A stretch of DNA of 64,000 bases, taken from Yersinia kristensenii (GTDB lineage: Bacteria > Pseudomonadota > Gammaproteobacteria > Enterobacterales > Enterobacteriaceae). The translations under genes were made by a program, and so were the position numbers. The notes beneath the pieces were generated by a model that was not told the DNA's origin, searched no databases, and saw only the letters and a list, made by a program, of their open reading frames with translations. The DNA is taken from positions 3,968,001-4,032,000 of the forward strand of contig NZ_UHIY01000001.1 in NCBI RefSeq assembly GCF_900460525.1, written 5' to 3'. Shown here one piece after another: positions 34,776-43,550 of this stretch. Within the stretch, counting starts at the first letter, position 1; the number at the start of each line of letters is the position of its first letter.

Positions 34776-36566
34776 ATGACCAGCCGCCGCCTTGAACAGC
34801 AATATTTGCGCTTACTGAACCAGGTTGGAGTACAACCGGTGGAGATTACACTGCAAGAACTCGCGGACAAACTGAGCTGCACCAAGCGCCACATGCGAAC
34901 ATTACTGGTTCAGATGCAACACGCGGGCTGGCTAATATGGCAGGCAGAGGCTGGCCGTGGCCGCCGGTCACATTTGCAACTATTGCGGAACACTCATCAG
35001 CTTTTAATTGAAAAAGCGGAACAGTTATTAGATTCCGGTGGTTTTAATGAAGCGATTGCCTTGTTGAGAGAAGATAAACAGCTGATTATCCCCCTGCTGC
35101 AGGCCAAGTTAGGATATCGAATACGCGATGACTATCAAGCCCTGCGCATCCCCTACTACCGCACTATGTCAAATCTTTATCCCGGCACCCCCTTACGCCG
35201 CTCCGAGTTGCACTTAGTGCGACAAATTTTTAACGGACTAACACGGATAAATGAGGCGGACGGCGAAGTCACAACCGATTTAGCCCACAAATGGCGAATG
35301 CTCGATCCATTACGCTGGCGTTTTTATTTACGTCCAGCGGTGCAATTCCATGATGGTCGAGAGCTTTCCAGCCGTGACGTGGTCAGTTCGTTAACCCGCT
35401 GTGCAACTTTGCCGCTGTTTTCGCATATTCAAACAGTCAGTCAGCACGGATCACTCAGTGTGGTAATTGAACTTAATCAACCAGACCCTCGCCTTCCTCA
35501 GCTACTGGCCCATCATAGCGCCCTAATTTTGCCAGAGAACCATGCCGCGCAGCCGGATTTTGCTTCTCACCCCATAGGAACCGGGCCTTACCGAGTAGCT
35601 GAAAATGATGACTGGCACTTGCAGATGAAATCCTTTGACCACTATTTTGGTTTTCGTGGCCTACTGGATGAAGTTGAAGTGCTTATCTTCCCAGATTTAG
35701 CCCGCTCTCCCTCTGACACACCAGCAGTGCTATCTGAGCAACTGAGTATAGCGAATATCCAAAGTGCCACTTGGCTGAGCTCCAGCATCAGTGATATTGA
35801 TTATGTGTCTGGGTCTGCCGCCAGCCTGACCGGTAAACCATCAGACTCAACGCAAGAGATGTTTCTGGAACGCGGTGGGTATTTTTTACTGTGTGATAGC
35901 CGCTCAGCGCACTGGCACAGCATTAAACAGCGCCGCTGGTTGCGAAAAACGCTCAATCCTTATCATCTTATCCAACGTCTGATTGAACCCATTCGGCCGT
36001 TCTGGGTGCCCGCCAGCAGTGTCTTACCCACTTGGTTTCACGGTATCGACTCAGGAGAAGAGTGCCCTCCTTTCCCCATTGACAGCGCGGTGCAATCAGA
36101 CGATGCCCCGGTGTTAACTCTGGCTTATCATGCTCAGCACCCAGAATACTCAATGTTGGTGACTGAAATGACTCATATTCTGGCCGCTCAGGGGATTAAA
36201 TTGGCTGCAATCGAGCTGGATTACATCACCTGGGCCAAGGGCGAGGCCAATGTCGATTTATGGCTCGGCACCGTGAACTTTGCAGTTCCTGAAGAATGGA
36301 ATGTTGGCGCATGGTTATTGGGCTCCCCGCTATTGCGTCAATGCATGACTGGCGGTGATGATGCTAAGTTGCAAACTTCACTACACAATTGGCGCAATCA
36401 ATCCCTCGGTAGCGAACAATTGATCAGAGAGGTTATCGGCAGTGGGTGGTTGCAACCTTTGTTTCACCATTGGATGCGCCTAAAAGCCCCGCAACAAGCC
36501 CAAGGCGCGCACTTGAATAATTTAGGTTGGTTTGATTTCCAGACCACCTGGCTGGAGCCGGAATAG
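34776..36566 (+). CDS. SgrR-family transcriptional regulator
   Basis: About 596 residues from MTSRRLEQQYLRLLNQ; a TTG start at 34752 is possible but less conserved. An N-terminal winged helix (LQELADKLSCTKRHMRTLL) is followed by a periplasmic-binding-protein-like domain (from about 160; LRPAVQFHDGRELSSRDVV, PIGTGPYRV). SgrR itself senses sugar-phosphate stress and activates the sRNA SgrS. I find no SgrS in the divergent gap, so this is either a relocated SgrR or a paralogue with another ligand. Confidence 0.88.
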   Translation: MTSRRLEQQYLRLLNQVGVQPVEITLQELADKLSCTKRHMRTLLVQMQHAGWLIWQAEAGRGRRSHLQLLRNTHQLLIEKAEQLLDSGGFNEAIALLREDKQLIIPLLQAKLGYRIRDDYQALRIPYYRTMSNLYPGTPLRRSELHLVRQIFNGLTRINEADGEVTTDLAHKWRMLDPLRWRFYLRPAVQFHDGRELSSRDVVSSLTRCATLPLFSHIQTVSQHGSLSVVIELNQPDPRLPQLLAHHSALILPENHAAQPDFASHPIGTGPYRVAENDDWHLQMKSFDHYFGFRGLLDEVEVLIFPDLARSPSDTPAVLSEQLSIANIQSATWLSSSISDIDYVSGSAASLTGKPSDSTQEMFLERGGYFLLCDSRSAHWHSIKQRRWLRKTLNPYHLIQRLIEPIRPFWVPASSVLPTWFHGIDSGEECPPFPIDSAVQSDDAPVLTLAYHAQHPEYSMLVTEMTHILAAQGIKLAAIELDYITWAKGEANVDLWLGTVNFAVPEEWNVGAWLLGSPLLRQCMTGGDDAKLQTSLHNWRNQSLGSEQLIREVIGSGWLQPLFHHWMRLKAPQQAQGAHLNNLGWFDFQTTWLEPE

Positions 36567-36957
36567 ATATAATTAATATAAAAAAATTCAAAATAAACAT
36601 TAATCACATAGAGGATAAAGTTTAATTTTCATATGAATATTTAATTTGTATTTCCATGCAACAGTACAGAGAAACTCTAATGAATAGAATTAACTCCATC
36701 ATTTAATGATGTTACCTACCTATAACCATTAATCCAATATAAAATTAAAAGTTATTTCTTGACGACAAGTTTCATTAAGTGATACTTCTATTTCAAGGGA
36801 AGTGAAAGGACAAAAATTACATTCAGTCATAATATTAAATTTGTATGGTTAATTTATTTTCATAATTTAAAAATAAAGCCGAGTGTAAAAATACTTTCCT
36901 TAATGAACATGCCAAGAGGAGTTTTCTTGGCATTCATAATCAATGGAGGAATAAACT
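36567..36957. other. AT-rich leader region of the broken peptide locus
   Basis: No gene. A candidate sigma-70 promoter reads TTGACG (36759-36764), 16 bp, GATACT (36781-36786). A perfect 9-bp inverted repeat (ATGCCAAGA, 7-base loop, TCTTGGCAT) lies at 36909-36933. The AATGGAGGAATAAACT string before the ATG at 36958 is a strong ribosome binding site. Confidence 0.5.
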
Positions 36958-37119
36958 ATGTCTCGCTTGAAAAAAGAAATCATTGAAACTAAAACCGTCA
37001 TTGATGTCAGTGACACTAAAAAAAACCAACCTTAGCATTTGGCTGAGGATGTTCTTGAACAGACCGCTGGCGGTGCTGGCTGGATAAAAGCGTTTGGGAA
37101 CTGGTCAAGAAGTTTTTAA
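36958..37119 (+). pseudogene. Double-glycine-leader peptide (microcin-like) gene with one amber codon
   Basis: The ATG sits behind GGAGG. The frame reads MSRLKKEIIETKTVIDV, continues for eight codons to an in-frame TAG at 37033-37035, and resumes in the same frame as LAEDVLEQTAGG followed by AGWIKAFGNWSRSF and TAA. The Leu residues at -12 and -7 and the Gly-Gly at -2/-1 fit leaders cut by C39-type ABC exporters. A single C-to-T change (CAG to TAG) would explain the lesion. Downstream are fragments of exactly such an exporter. The mature part is short, with two Trp, two Phe and three basic residues. Calling it a microcin or signal peptide is inference. Confidence 0.65.
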
Positions 37120-37128
37120 TCATCCAGT

Positions 37129-37151
37129 GGGCTGCCATTGGTGGCCCTTTT
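37129..37151 (+). terminator. Terminator after the peptide gene
   Basis: GGGCTGCC, loop ATT, GGTGGCCC then TTTT: an 8-bp stem with two G-U pairs and a T-tract, 9 bp after the peptide stop. It would let the abundant peptide message end before the export genes, as in many bacteriocin loci. Confidence 0.7.
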
Positions 37152-37206
37152 GTATACTCATCCACTGTCCAGTATGAAAATAATCGCTGGAAGCGAGGGT
37201 AGAGTT

Positions 37207-37540
37207 ATGCTTAATTTATTAATTGAAAAGAAGATTAACGAGAATTGTATATCACGTCTCCGATTGATGGCACATTAACTGGCATTACAGGATTAGCTGG
37301 CAACACAATTCCGATGAAATATGAAACCAAGGTCGGTGATATGGGCAGCGCCAACGAGTTTCTCTGGCCCGCGCTTTATATAAACGCCCGCGAATATTAT
37401 TTCTCGACGAAGCAACCAGTGACCTGGATATCGACAACGAAGCCCGAATTAATGACGCGATACGCGCATTGAAGATTACCCGAAATTTTGTTGCCCACCG
37501 CCCAACAATGATTGCCATGGCGGATCGAGTATTTGATCTC
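37207..37540 (+). pseudogene. Fused remnants of CvaA/HlyD-type adaptor and CvaB-type peptide exporter
   Basis: First fragment: LLIEKKINEN, frameshift, then YITSPIDGTLTGITGLAGNT, the lipoyl/barrel segment of HlyD-family adaptors. It runs straight into YETKVGDMGSA and, after a deletion and frame change that removed the LSGGQ signature, RVSLARALYKRPRILFLDEA, TSDLD and IVAHRPTMIAMADRVFDL-like sequence (here NFVAHRPTM). That is the C-terminal part of a CvaB-like ABC ATPase, with Walker B, D-loop and switch His. The N-terminal C39 peptidase, membrane domain and Walker A are missing. Two deletions therefore collapsed two export genes into about 330 bp. Confidence 0.72.
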
Positions 37541-38175
37541 AGCAAAAATGCTGAATTTCTTAACGAGAAGTTCTCCATCCCAAAACTTTTGATCAATGGC
37601 ATGGAATTTAAGAATGTAAAAGGCATATCAGTGAACACACCTCAGGGCATTGTGTTCAGCCCTGATAGCATTCCCCCTCATTCAATGATGATCGGGCTAG
37701 ATTTATTCAAAGGTAAGGCGGTGCTGATTGATTACCAAAAACAACGTCTGTCTGTCGCGGATAATACTCAAACACTGGGTATTAATATGACTGATGGGTG
37801 GATATCACTGCCGCTGCAGTTGACACCAGAAGGTGTCGAAATCAAAGTCGTAAAAATTATAAAGAATACAATATGCTTTTGGATACCGGTGCAACAGTGT
37901 CCGTATTTTTTAAAGAACGGCTTAAATCTCCTTTTGTTAGCCTGTCCTGCCAGAGAGTCATGAAAGAGATGGATCATGAAGGCTGCGAAGCATCAGATTT
38001 TCAACTTAACGAAATCGGTGCAACAGAGATTGGTTTTAATGCCGTACTGCTAGACGGGGCCTTCAACCAGATGGATACCGATGGATTAATTGGCAATAAC
38101 TTCCTCAACGAATTTGCCTTAGTAATTGATTTTCCAGGACAAAAACTCCACATCAAAAAATTCAAAACCGCATAA
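37541..38175 (+). pseudogene. Frameshifted protein with two retropepsin-like aspartic protease domains
   Basis: Joined in frame behind the ATPase fragment. Domain 1 lacks its DTG half but keeps IPKLLINGMEFKNVKG and MIGLDLFKGKAVLIDYQKQR. A frameshift near 37850 separates domain 2, which has NMLLDTGATVSVFF (the DTGA catalytic loop) and TDGLIGNNFLNEFALVIDF, ending KKFKTA. The two halves share the pattern G-(L/N)-(D/N)-(L/F)-(F/L)-x5-(V/L)-(L/V)-ID(Y/F), indicating a tandem duplication. The combination with a double-glycine peptide and CvaAB parts suggests a protease serving peptide maturation or immunity; that is inference. Confidence 0.65.
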
Positions 38176-38230
38176 GTAACCCTTTCGAAACAATAAGCTA
38201 TGCGCTCTGCAAAGCCTTTCTGAACACAAA

Positions 38231-38256
38231 AAAAGGGAGGCTTTCGCCTCCCTTTT
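38231..38256. terminator. Bidirectional terminator between the remnant and ptsG
   Basis: AAAAGGGAGGC, TTTC, GCCTCCCTTTT. A GC-rich 7-bp stem flanked by A-run and T-run, positioned to end both the leftward ptsG transcript and any rightward one. Confidence 0.88.
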
Positions 38257-38274
38257 ATACTCCCCATACCTGAA

Positions 38275-39708
38275 TTAATGGTTACGAATATATTCGTCCA
38301 TATCAGTTTTCAGGTTATCAGATTTTGTCCCGAAGATAGCCTGAACACCTGAGCCTGCGACCACTACACCCGCAGCACCCAATTTCTTCAGACCCGCTTG
38401 GTCAACCTTGGAAACATCCGCCACACTGACACGCAAACGTGTGATACATGCATCCAGGTTAGTGATATTTTCTTTACCACCAAAGGCTGCTACCAGTGCT
38501 GCTGACATTTCAGTGCCACCCTGTACAGTTTGCTCTGTGGTTGTGTCTTCACGACCCGGAGTTTTCAAATTCAGTTTAGCGATCAACACTCGGAAAATGG
38601 TGTAGTACACCAGACCGTAGCAGATACCTACCAGCGGGAACAACCAGATACGGCTGCTGTTGCCACTCAGTACAATGAAGTCAATCAGACCGTGGGAGAA
38701 GCTGGTACCGTCACGCATCCCAAGCAGGATACAGATTGGGAAAGCCAGACCTGCCAGAATTGCATGGATAACATACAAGATTGGCGCCACGAACATGAAG
38801 GAGAATTCGATTGGCTCGGTGATACCCGTCAGGAACGAGGTCAGTGCTGCGGAGATCATAATCCCGCCCACTTTCGCCCGGTTTTCCGGCTTAGCTGAAT
38901 GCCAAATAGCAATGGCTGCAGCGGGTAGACCGTACATTTTGAACAGGAAGCCACCAGACAGTTTACCCGCAGTTGGGTCACCCGCCATGTAACGTGGAAT
39001 ATCACCATGGAATACCTGACCCGCTGCGTTGGTGTATTCACCAATTTGCATTTGGAATGGTACGTTCCAGATATGGTGTAGACCGAATGGAACCAATGCA
39101 CGTTCAACGACGCCGTAGATACCAAAAGCAACTACGGAGTTCTGATATGCTGCCCACTGAGAGAAAGTCTGGATAGCAGTACCGATTGGCGGCCATACGA
39201 AGGACAAAATCACCCCCACAAAAATCGCTGTGAAACCAGAGATAATCGGAACGAAGCGTTTGCCCGCAAAGAAGCCCAGATATTCAGGCAATTGAATACG
39301 ATAGAAACGGTTAAACATGTAGGCCGCTATCGCACCTGCAATGATCCCGCCCAGTACCCCAGTATCCGCTAAATGCTTAGCAGCAATTTCTTCTGCCGGC
39401 AGATGCAAGACCAGCGGTGCTACCACCGCCATGGTTTTCACCATGATGCCGTATGCAACAACTGCCGCCAACGCGGATACACCGTCGTTGTTGGTAAAGC
39501 CGAGCGCAACGCCAATAGCAAAAATCAATGCCATGTTAGCAAAAACGGAACCGCCCGCTTCTGCCATTACGTGAGAGACTACCGATGGTAGCCAGCTAAA
39601 ATTCGCGGAACCGACACCCAGCAGAATACCTGCAATGGGTAATACGGATACCGGTAGCATTAGCGATTTACCGACCTTTTGCAGGTTTGCAAATGCGTTC
39701 TTAAACAT
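38275..39708 (-). CDS. ptsG: PTS glucose-specific enzyme IICB
   Basis: Glucose transporter and phosphotransferase receiving phosphate from EIIA-Glc. 477 residues. The IIC membrane domain includes [17 protein letters not shown]; the IIB domain starts at about 395 and has the phosphorylated Cys in [18 protein letters not shown]. The leader carries an SgrS-type target and an Mlc-like operator. It heads the leftward neighbourhood ahead of ycfH/holB as in E. coli. Confidence 0.97.
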   Translation of the reverse strand: MFKNAFANLQKVGKSLMLPVSVLPIAGILLGVGSANFSWLPSVVSHVMAEAGGSVFANMALIFAIGVALGFTNNDGVSALAAVVAYGIMVKTMAVVAPLVLHLPAEEIAAKHLADTGVLGGIIAGAIAAYMFNRFYRIQLPEYLGFFAGKRFVPIISGFTAIFVGVILSFVWPPIGTAIQTFSQWAAYQNSVVAFGIYGVVERALVPFGLHHIWNVPFQMQIGEYTNAAGQVFHGDIPRYMAGDPTAGKLSGGFLFKMYGLPAAAIAIWHSAKPENRAKVGGIMISAALTSFLTGITEPIEFSFMFVAPILYVIHAILAGLAFPICILLGMRDGTSFSHGLIDFIVLSGNSSRIWLFPLVGICYGLVYYTIFRVLIAKLNLKTPGREDTTTEQTVQGGTEMSAALVAAFGGKENITNLDACITRLRVSVADVSKVDQAGLKKLGAAGVVVAGSGVQAIFGTKSDNLKTDMDEYIRNH

Positions 39709-39718
39709 AGTTGAGTGA

Positions 39719-39730
39719 GCTCCTGAGTAA
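39719..39730 (-). promoter_or_regulatory. SgrS-type pairing site over the ptsG Shine-Dalgarno
   Basis: On the minus strand TTACTCAGGAGC lies 11 bases before the ptsG ATG and includes AGGAG. The E. coli SgrS target reads ATACTCAGGAGC at the same place. Translation block and mRNA decay under glucose-phosphate stress are expected if an SgrS is encoded elsewhere. Confidence 0.75.
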
Positions 39731-39822
39731 TAGTGCTTTTACTGCTTTTTCTCGCGTTTATTGGCATTACAAAGGGGGGAGTAAGCCTTTGCGAATCAGG
39801 GTGTCTAAAGCACCCCTTTAAT

Positions 39823-39842
39823 TTTTACGAAGAGTAAAATAA
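39823..39842 (-). promoter_or_regulatory. Mlc-like operator of ptsG
   Basis: On the minus strand TTATTTTACTCTTCGTAAAA closely follows the E. coli ptsG Mlc operator (TTATTTTACTCTGTGTAATA from memory). It would mediate glucose induction by Mlc sequestration on dephosphorylated PtsG. Confidence 0.7.
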
Positions 39843-39857
39843 ATAGCCTGCTTAATG

Positions 39858-39873
39858 TTTGATGGCAGTCACG
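39858..39873 (-). promoter_or_regulatory. Candidate CRP site of ptsG
   Basis: CGTGACTGCCATCAAA on the minus strand matches 8 of 10 specific bases of TGTGA-N6-TCACA. It lies 15 bp upstream of the Mlc-like operator, consistent with the known CRP activation of ptsG. Confidence 0.5.
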
Positions 39874-40024
39874 TTTCTTTCAAGAAAGCGCTGAATTTGC
39901 TTCAGATAGCGCATTTTTTGTAAAAAAATGTCAATAGTAGCTGCCCTCACCCAATAAATCGGGTGAGAACATTACTCGTTTCGGGGATTAATTACGAGCT
40001 TAAAAAAAAGTATTATTAAGGAAA

Positions 40025-40825
40025 TTAGCGCGTTTTACTGCGGAGTATTGACGAGTCCAGATGAAATAACCGGCAGAAGTTATCTGTGGTGGCTTGAGCC
40101 AAGGACTCGAGACTGACGCCTTTGAGAACGGCCATATACTCTGCAACATCACGGACATAGGCCGGTTGGTTCTCTTTCCCCCGATGCGGAACCGGTGCCA
40201 AATATGGCGAATCGGTTTCGACTAGCAACCGGTCTAACGGCACATAGCGTGCAACATCACGCAGTTGCTCCGCATTGCGGAAAGTGAGAATACCCGAGAA
40301 AGAGATATAAAAACCGAGGTCCAATAACGTGGCTGCGGTCGCTTTATCTTCGGTAAAGCAGTGTAAAACCCCGCCGCACTCTTGCGCCTGTTCTTCACGC
40401 AAGATGGCGAGTGTGTCTTCGCACGCATCGCGGGTATGTACAATCACGGGTTTATTTAATTTGCGCCCAATCCGAATGTGTTCACGAAACGAAGCTTGTT
40501 GCAGCGGGATATTGTCTTGCTGATAGAAGTAATCCAGCCCAGTCTCCCCCATAGCTACCACATTATCGGCCGCGGCCAAACTCTCAAGCTGCTGAAAATC
40601 ATAGCCGCCATCGAGATTCAGTGGATGGACGCCACATGAAAACGCCACATTTTCTCTCTCGCCGATAAGTGCGGTCATGGCTGAGAAGCCCGGTAATGTA
40701 GTGGCTACGGCAAGCACAAAACCGACATCTCGCGCCTTCGCTTTGGCTAATACATCATCGACACTGCTGTGCAACGTCTGGTAATCAAGGCTATCAAGAT
40801 GGCAATGAGAATCTATTAACAACAT
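40025..40825 (-). CDS. ycfH: TatD-family metal-dependent hydrolase YcfH
   Basis: 266-residue TIM-barrel hydrolase. Metal ligands are seen in DSHCHLDSL, GETGLDYFY, VIVHTRDA, LHCFTEDK and VETDSPYLAP. E. coli TatD relatives act as 3'-5' exonucleases; YcfH's own substrate is not settled. It follows holB after 7 bp in the mltG-tmk-holB-ycfH order. Confidence 0.93.
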   Translation of the reverse strand: MLLIDSHCHLDSLDYQTLHSSVDDVLAKAKARDVGFVLAVATTLPGFSAMTALIGERENVAFSCGVHPLNLDGGYDFQQLESLAAADNVVAMGETGLDYFYQQDNIPLQQASFREHIRIGRKLNKPVIVHTRDACEDTLAILREEQAQECGGVLHCFTEDKATAATLLDLGFYISFSGILTFRNAEQLRDVARYVPLDRLLVETDSPYLAPVPHRGKENQPAYVRDVAEYMAVLKGVSLESLAQATTDNFCRLFHLDSSILRSKTR

Positions 40826-40832
40826 ATTAAAC

Positions 40833-41837
40833 TCAATTAAAGTGATGTGGAATAAACCCCGTGGTCAGGGCGGTTTCCCAGTTAAGCAACAGCTCGGTGA
40901 GTAATAATTCACGATTAACACCGACCACGGATAATAATTGATGGCGGCAATGGCCCAGTATCTTAGCCGAATGGAGCAATATAGGTGTCGTGGCCATCTG
41001 TGCCAATTGCTGTACTAACGGCAATTGGTCCTGATTAACCGCAAATTCACCCGCACCTTGCTGCCACTTCAAAGCATCCAGCACCAATGAGGAGAGCCAC
41101 TGCAAGCGCTCTGGGGCATCTTCATGATTAAGCTGCGGTAATAGCGACAGTAAATCCGAACTGTTCGATGCGCTACTCAGCGCGCCACACAAGGCAGCTC
41201 TGATGCCCCAGTGTTCGGGTTGGAGCAAGCGCTCAGCCGCCAACGGCGCACCCTCGCTTAGTTTAAGTGCCGCCAGCATCGAAACCGGCTCGGCTTGAAC
41301 CTGCCGTTGCAGCCATTGTAAGCTGAGTGCGGTATCCGGGCAGGGCAGGTGCCAGTAAAAGCAACGGCTACGCAATGTGGCTAACAAACTGGCGGGTTGA
41401 TGACAATCGAGCAGAAAATAGGTTTTCTCTGGCGGCTCTTCCAGCGTTTTCAGTAGCGCATTTGCCGCCGCATCCGTCAATTGCTCGGCATGGGGTAGCC
41501 ACACCACTTTTGCCCCGCCTTGTTGTGCATGAGAATAAAGTTTTTCAATCTGTTGACGCACTAACTCAACCCCGATGCTGCTTTTACCTTTCTCCGCCGT
41601 CAGCACATACCAGTCAGGGTGATTACCGGCCAACATCAAGCGGCAGCTATGACATTCGCCGCAGCTTTTCTCACCTTGCCGTTGCTGACACATCAACCAA
41701 CGGCTGATGCCATAAATCAGCGCTTCCTCACCATTTCCGGGCAAAGAATGCAGCAATAATGCATGATGGCCTCGCCCGGCAGTCTGCTGCCCTACCCACT
41801 GACGGTAAGGTGCGGTGAGCCATGGGTACCATTTCAT
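40833..41837 (-). CDS. holB: DNA polymerase III subunit delta'
   Basis: Clamp-loader subunit of 334 residues. The zinc module [17 protein letters not shown] is intact, while the P-loop region ([13 protein letters not shown]) lacks the GKT residues, as expected because delta' does not bind ATP. The sensor motif [12 protein letters not shown] is present. The start [15 protein letters not shown] overlaps the tmk stop by 4 bp (ATGA). Confidence 0.96.
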   Translation of the reverse strand: MKWYPWLTAPYRQWVGQQTAGRGHHALLLHSLPGNGEEALIYGISRWLMCQQRQGEKSCGECHSCRLMLAGNHPDWYVLTAEKGKSSIGVELVRQQIEKLYSHAQQGGAKVVWLPHAEQLTDAAANALLKTLEEPPEKTYFLLDCHQPASLLATLRSRCFYWHLPCPDTALSLQWLQRQVQAEPVSMLAALKLSEGAPLAAERLLQPEHWGIRAALCGALSSASNSSDLLSLLPQLNHEDAPERLQWLSSLVLDALKWQQGAGEFAVNQDQLPLVQQLAQMATTPILLHSAKILGHCRHQLLSVVGVNRELLLTELLLNWETALTTGFIPHHFN

Positions 41838-42475
41838 TGCGCTGTTTCTCGGCGGGTCAGCCATTGTTTCAGTACCCGGCTAATTGATTCACTGACTTGC
41901 TCAAGTGGTTGAGATGCATCAATGGTTTTGATGCTGGAATCTGCTGCGGCCAACTCGAGATAGCGTGCGCGAGTGCGTTCAAAAAAGTCCAGTGACTCTT
42001 GTTCAATGCGGTCTAACTCACCACGCGCCCGCGCCCGCGCCAGCCCCACCACCGGCGGCAGATCCAGATATAGTGTCAGGTCAGGGCGAAATGCCCCCAA
42101 TACCGTGTCACGTAATGATGTCATGAGATTGATATCAATTCCGCGCCCACCGCCTTGATAAGCTTGTGATGACAAATCATGGCGATCCCCCACCACCCAA
42201 CTACCGCGCGCCAGTGCAGGTTTAATCACGTTCTCAACTAATTGCACTCGGGCAGCATACAACATCAGCACTTCGGCTTTATCCGTCAGGACTTCGCCGT
42301 CAATACCTTGCTTTATCAAGTCACGCAACTTTTCTGCCAGCGGCGTTCCCCCTGGCTCTCGGGTGAAAACAATATCGTTAATCCCTTGGGCATGCAACGT
42401 GGCAACCACCGTGTCTCTGGCGGTGGTTTTCCCTGCCCCTTCAAGCCCCTCAATAACGATAAATTTACTGTTCAT
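41834..42475 (-). CDS. tmk: Thymidylate kinase
   Basis: Phosphorylates dTMP to dTDP; 213 residues. P-loop [15 protein letters not shown]-type loop [19 protein letters not shown], and LID region [20 protein letters not shown]. It overlaps mltG by 11 bp and holB by 4 bp, so the three are translationally coupled. Confidence 0.97.
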   Translation of the reverse strand: MNSKFIVIEGLEGAGKTTARDTVVATLHAQGINDIVFTREPGGTPLAEKLRDLIKQGIDGEVLTDKAEVLMLYAARVQLVENVIKPALARGSWVVGDRHDLSSQAYQGGGRGIDINLMTSLRDTVLGAFRPDLTLYLDLPPVVGLARARARGELDRIEQESLDFFERTRARYLELAAADSSIKTIDASQPLEQVSESISRVLKQWLTRRETAQ

Positions 42476-43490
42476 TTTTATCCTTTAGCGATTGACGATA
42501 CACCCGCACCGCTTGGTTATGGCTGGCTAAATTGGTAGTAAAAGTATGGCCGCCCTTGCCGTCTGCCACAAAATAGAGATAAGCAGTTTTAGCCGGATGA
42601 GCGGCAGCCGTGAGCGATGCCAGCCCTGGCATCGCAATCGGGGTCGGCGGCAAACCGGATATTACATAGGTATTATAAGGCGTTGGGGTATCTAAGTCTT
42701 TACGACTAATGTTGCCATTATAGTTATTCCCCATGCCGTAAATAACGGTCGGGTCCGTTTGCAGGCGCATACCAATGCGTAAACGGTTGATAAATACCGA
42801 CGCTACTTTGGTCCGCTCCTCATTGACCGCCGTTTCTTTTTCGATGATTGACGCCATAGTGACTAAGTCGCCAGGAGTTTTGTAAGGCAAAGACTTATCG
42901 CGACCTTGCCAGATTTCATCGACTGTTTTTTCCATTTTTACATGGGCACGTTTGAGTAATGCCAAGTCGGTGGTTCCGGCGGTATAGGAATAGGTATCTG
43001 GGTAGAGCCAGCCTTCTGGGTGCTCACTGTCTTTCAACCCCAGCAATAATGCGATTTCAGCATCACTCTTCCCATCCAATACATGCTTTATATATTTTGA
43101 TTGTTGTAATTCATCCATCCAATCACGCAGCCGCTTACCCTCGATAAAGCGCACCGTAAACTGGGCTTCTTTACCACTGGCGAGCAATTCTAACATGTCG
43201 CGCACCGTCATTCCGGGAGTAAAACGATAAGTCCCCGCCTTGAATTTGGCTAACTCAGGTTCACTACGCAACAGCCATGGGAACCAGCGAGTGTTTTTAA
43301 TCAGGCCATCACGTTGCAGCAAATTCTCTAGCGCCACTCGCCCGGTACCCGCAGGAAGTTTAAAGAAGGTTTCTTGTTGGATAGCCAAAGGCTGATCGGC
43401 GAAATGTTGTACTCTTTGGTAACCCAACAGCAACAATCCCAAACAGATAGCGACAAAAAGGATTAATGCTCTGGTGCTTTTTATTTTCAT
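42465..43490 (-). CDS. mltG: Endolytic murein transglycosylase MltG
   Basis: Inner-membrane lytic transglycosylase that ends growing glycan strands. 341 residues with an N-terminal membrane helix ([17 protein letters not shown]), a LysM-like region and the YceG domain. The catalytic Glu is in [14 protein letters not shown]; the conserved [14 protein letters not shown] motif follows. It lies between pabC and tmk. Confidence 0.96.
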   Translation of the reverse strand: MKIKSTRALILFVAICLGLLLLGYQRVQHFADQPLAIQQETFFKLPAGTGRVALENLLQRDGLIKNTRWFPWLLRSEPELAKFKAGTYRFTPGMTVRDMLELLASGKEAQFTVRFIEGKRLRDWMDELQQSKYIKHVLDGKSDAEIALLLGLKDSEHPEGWLYPDTYSYTAGTTDLALLKRAHVKMEKTVDEIWQGRDKSLPYKTPGDLVTMASIIEKETAVNEERTKVASVFINRLRIGMRLQTDPTVIYGMGNNYNGNISRKDLDTPTPYNTYVISGLPPTPIAMPGLASLTAAAHPAKTAYLYFVADGKGGHTFTTNLASHNQAVRVYRQSLKDKNEQ

Positions 43491-43550
43491 CAGACGGCCA
43501 TCTTCAAATTAAAGGTATCATTAGTGCAAAAATCAAAATCCCCATAAAGC

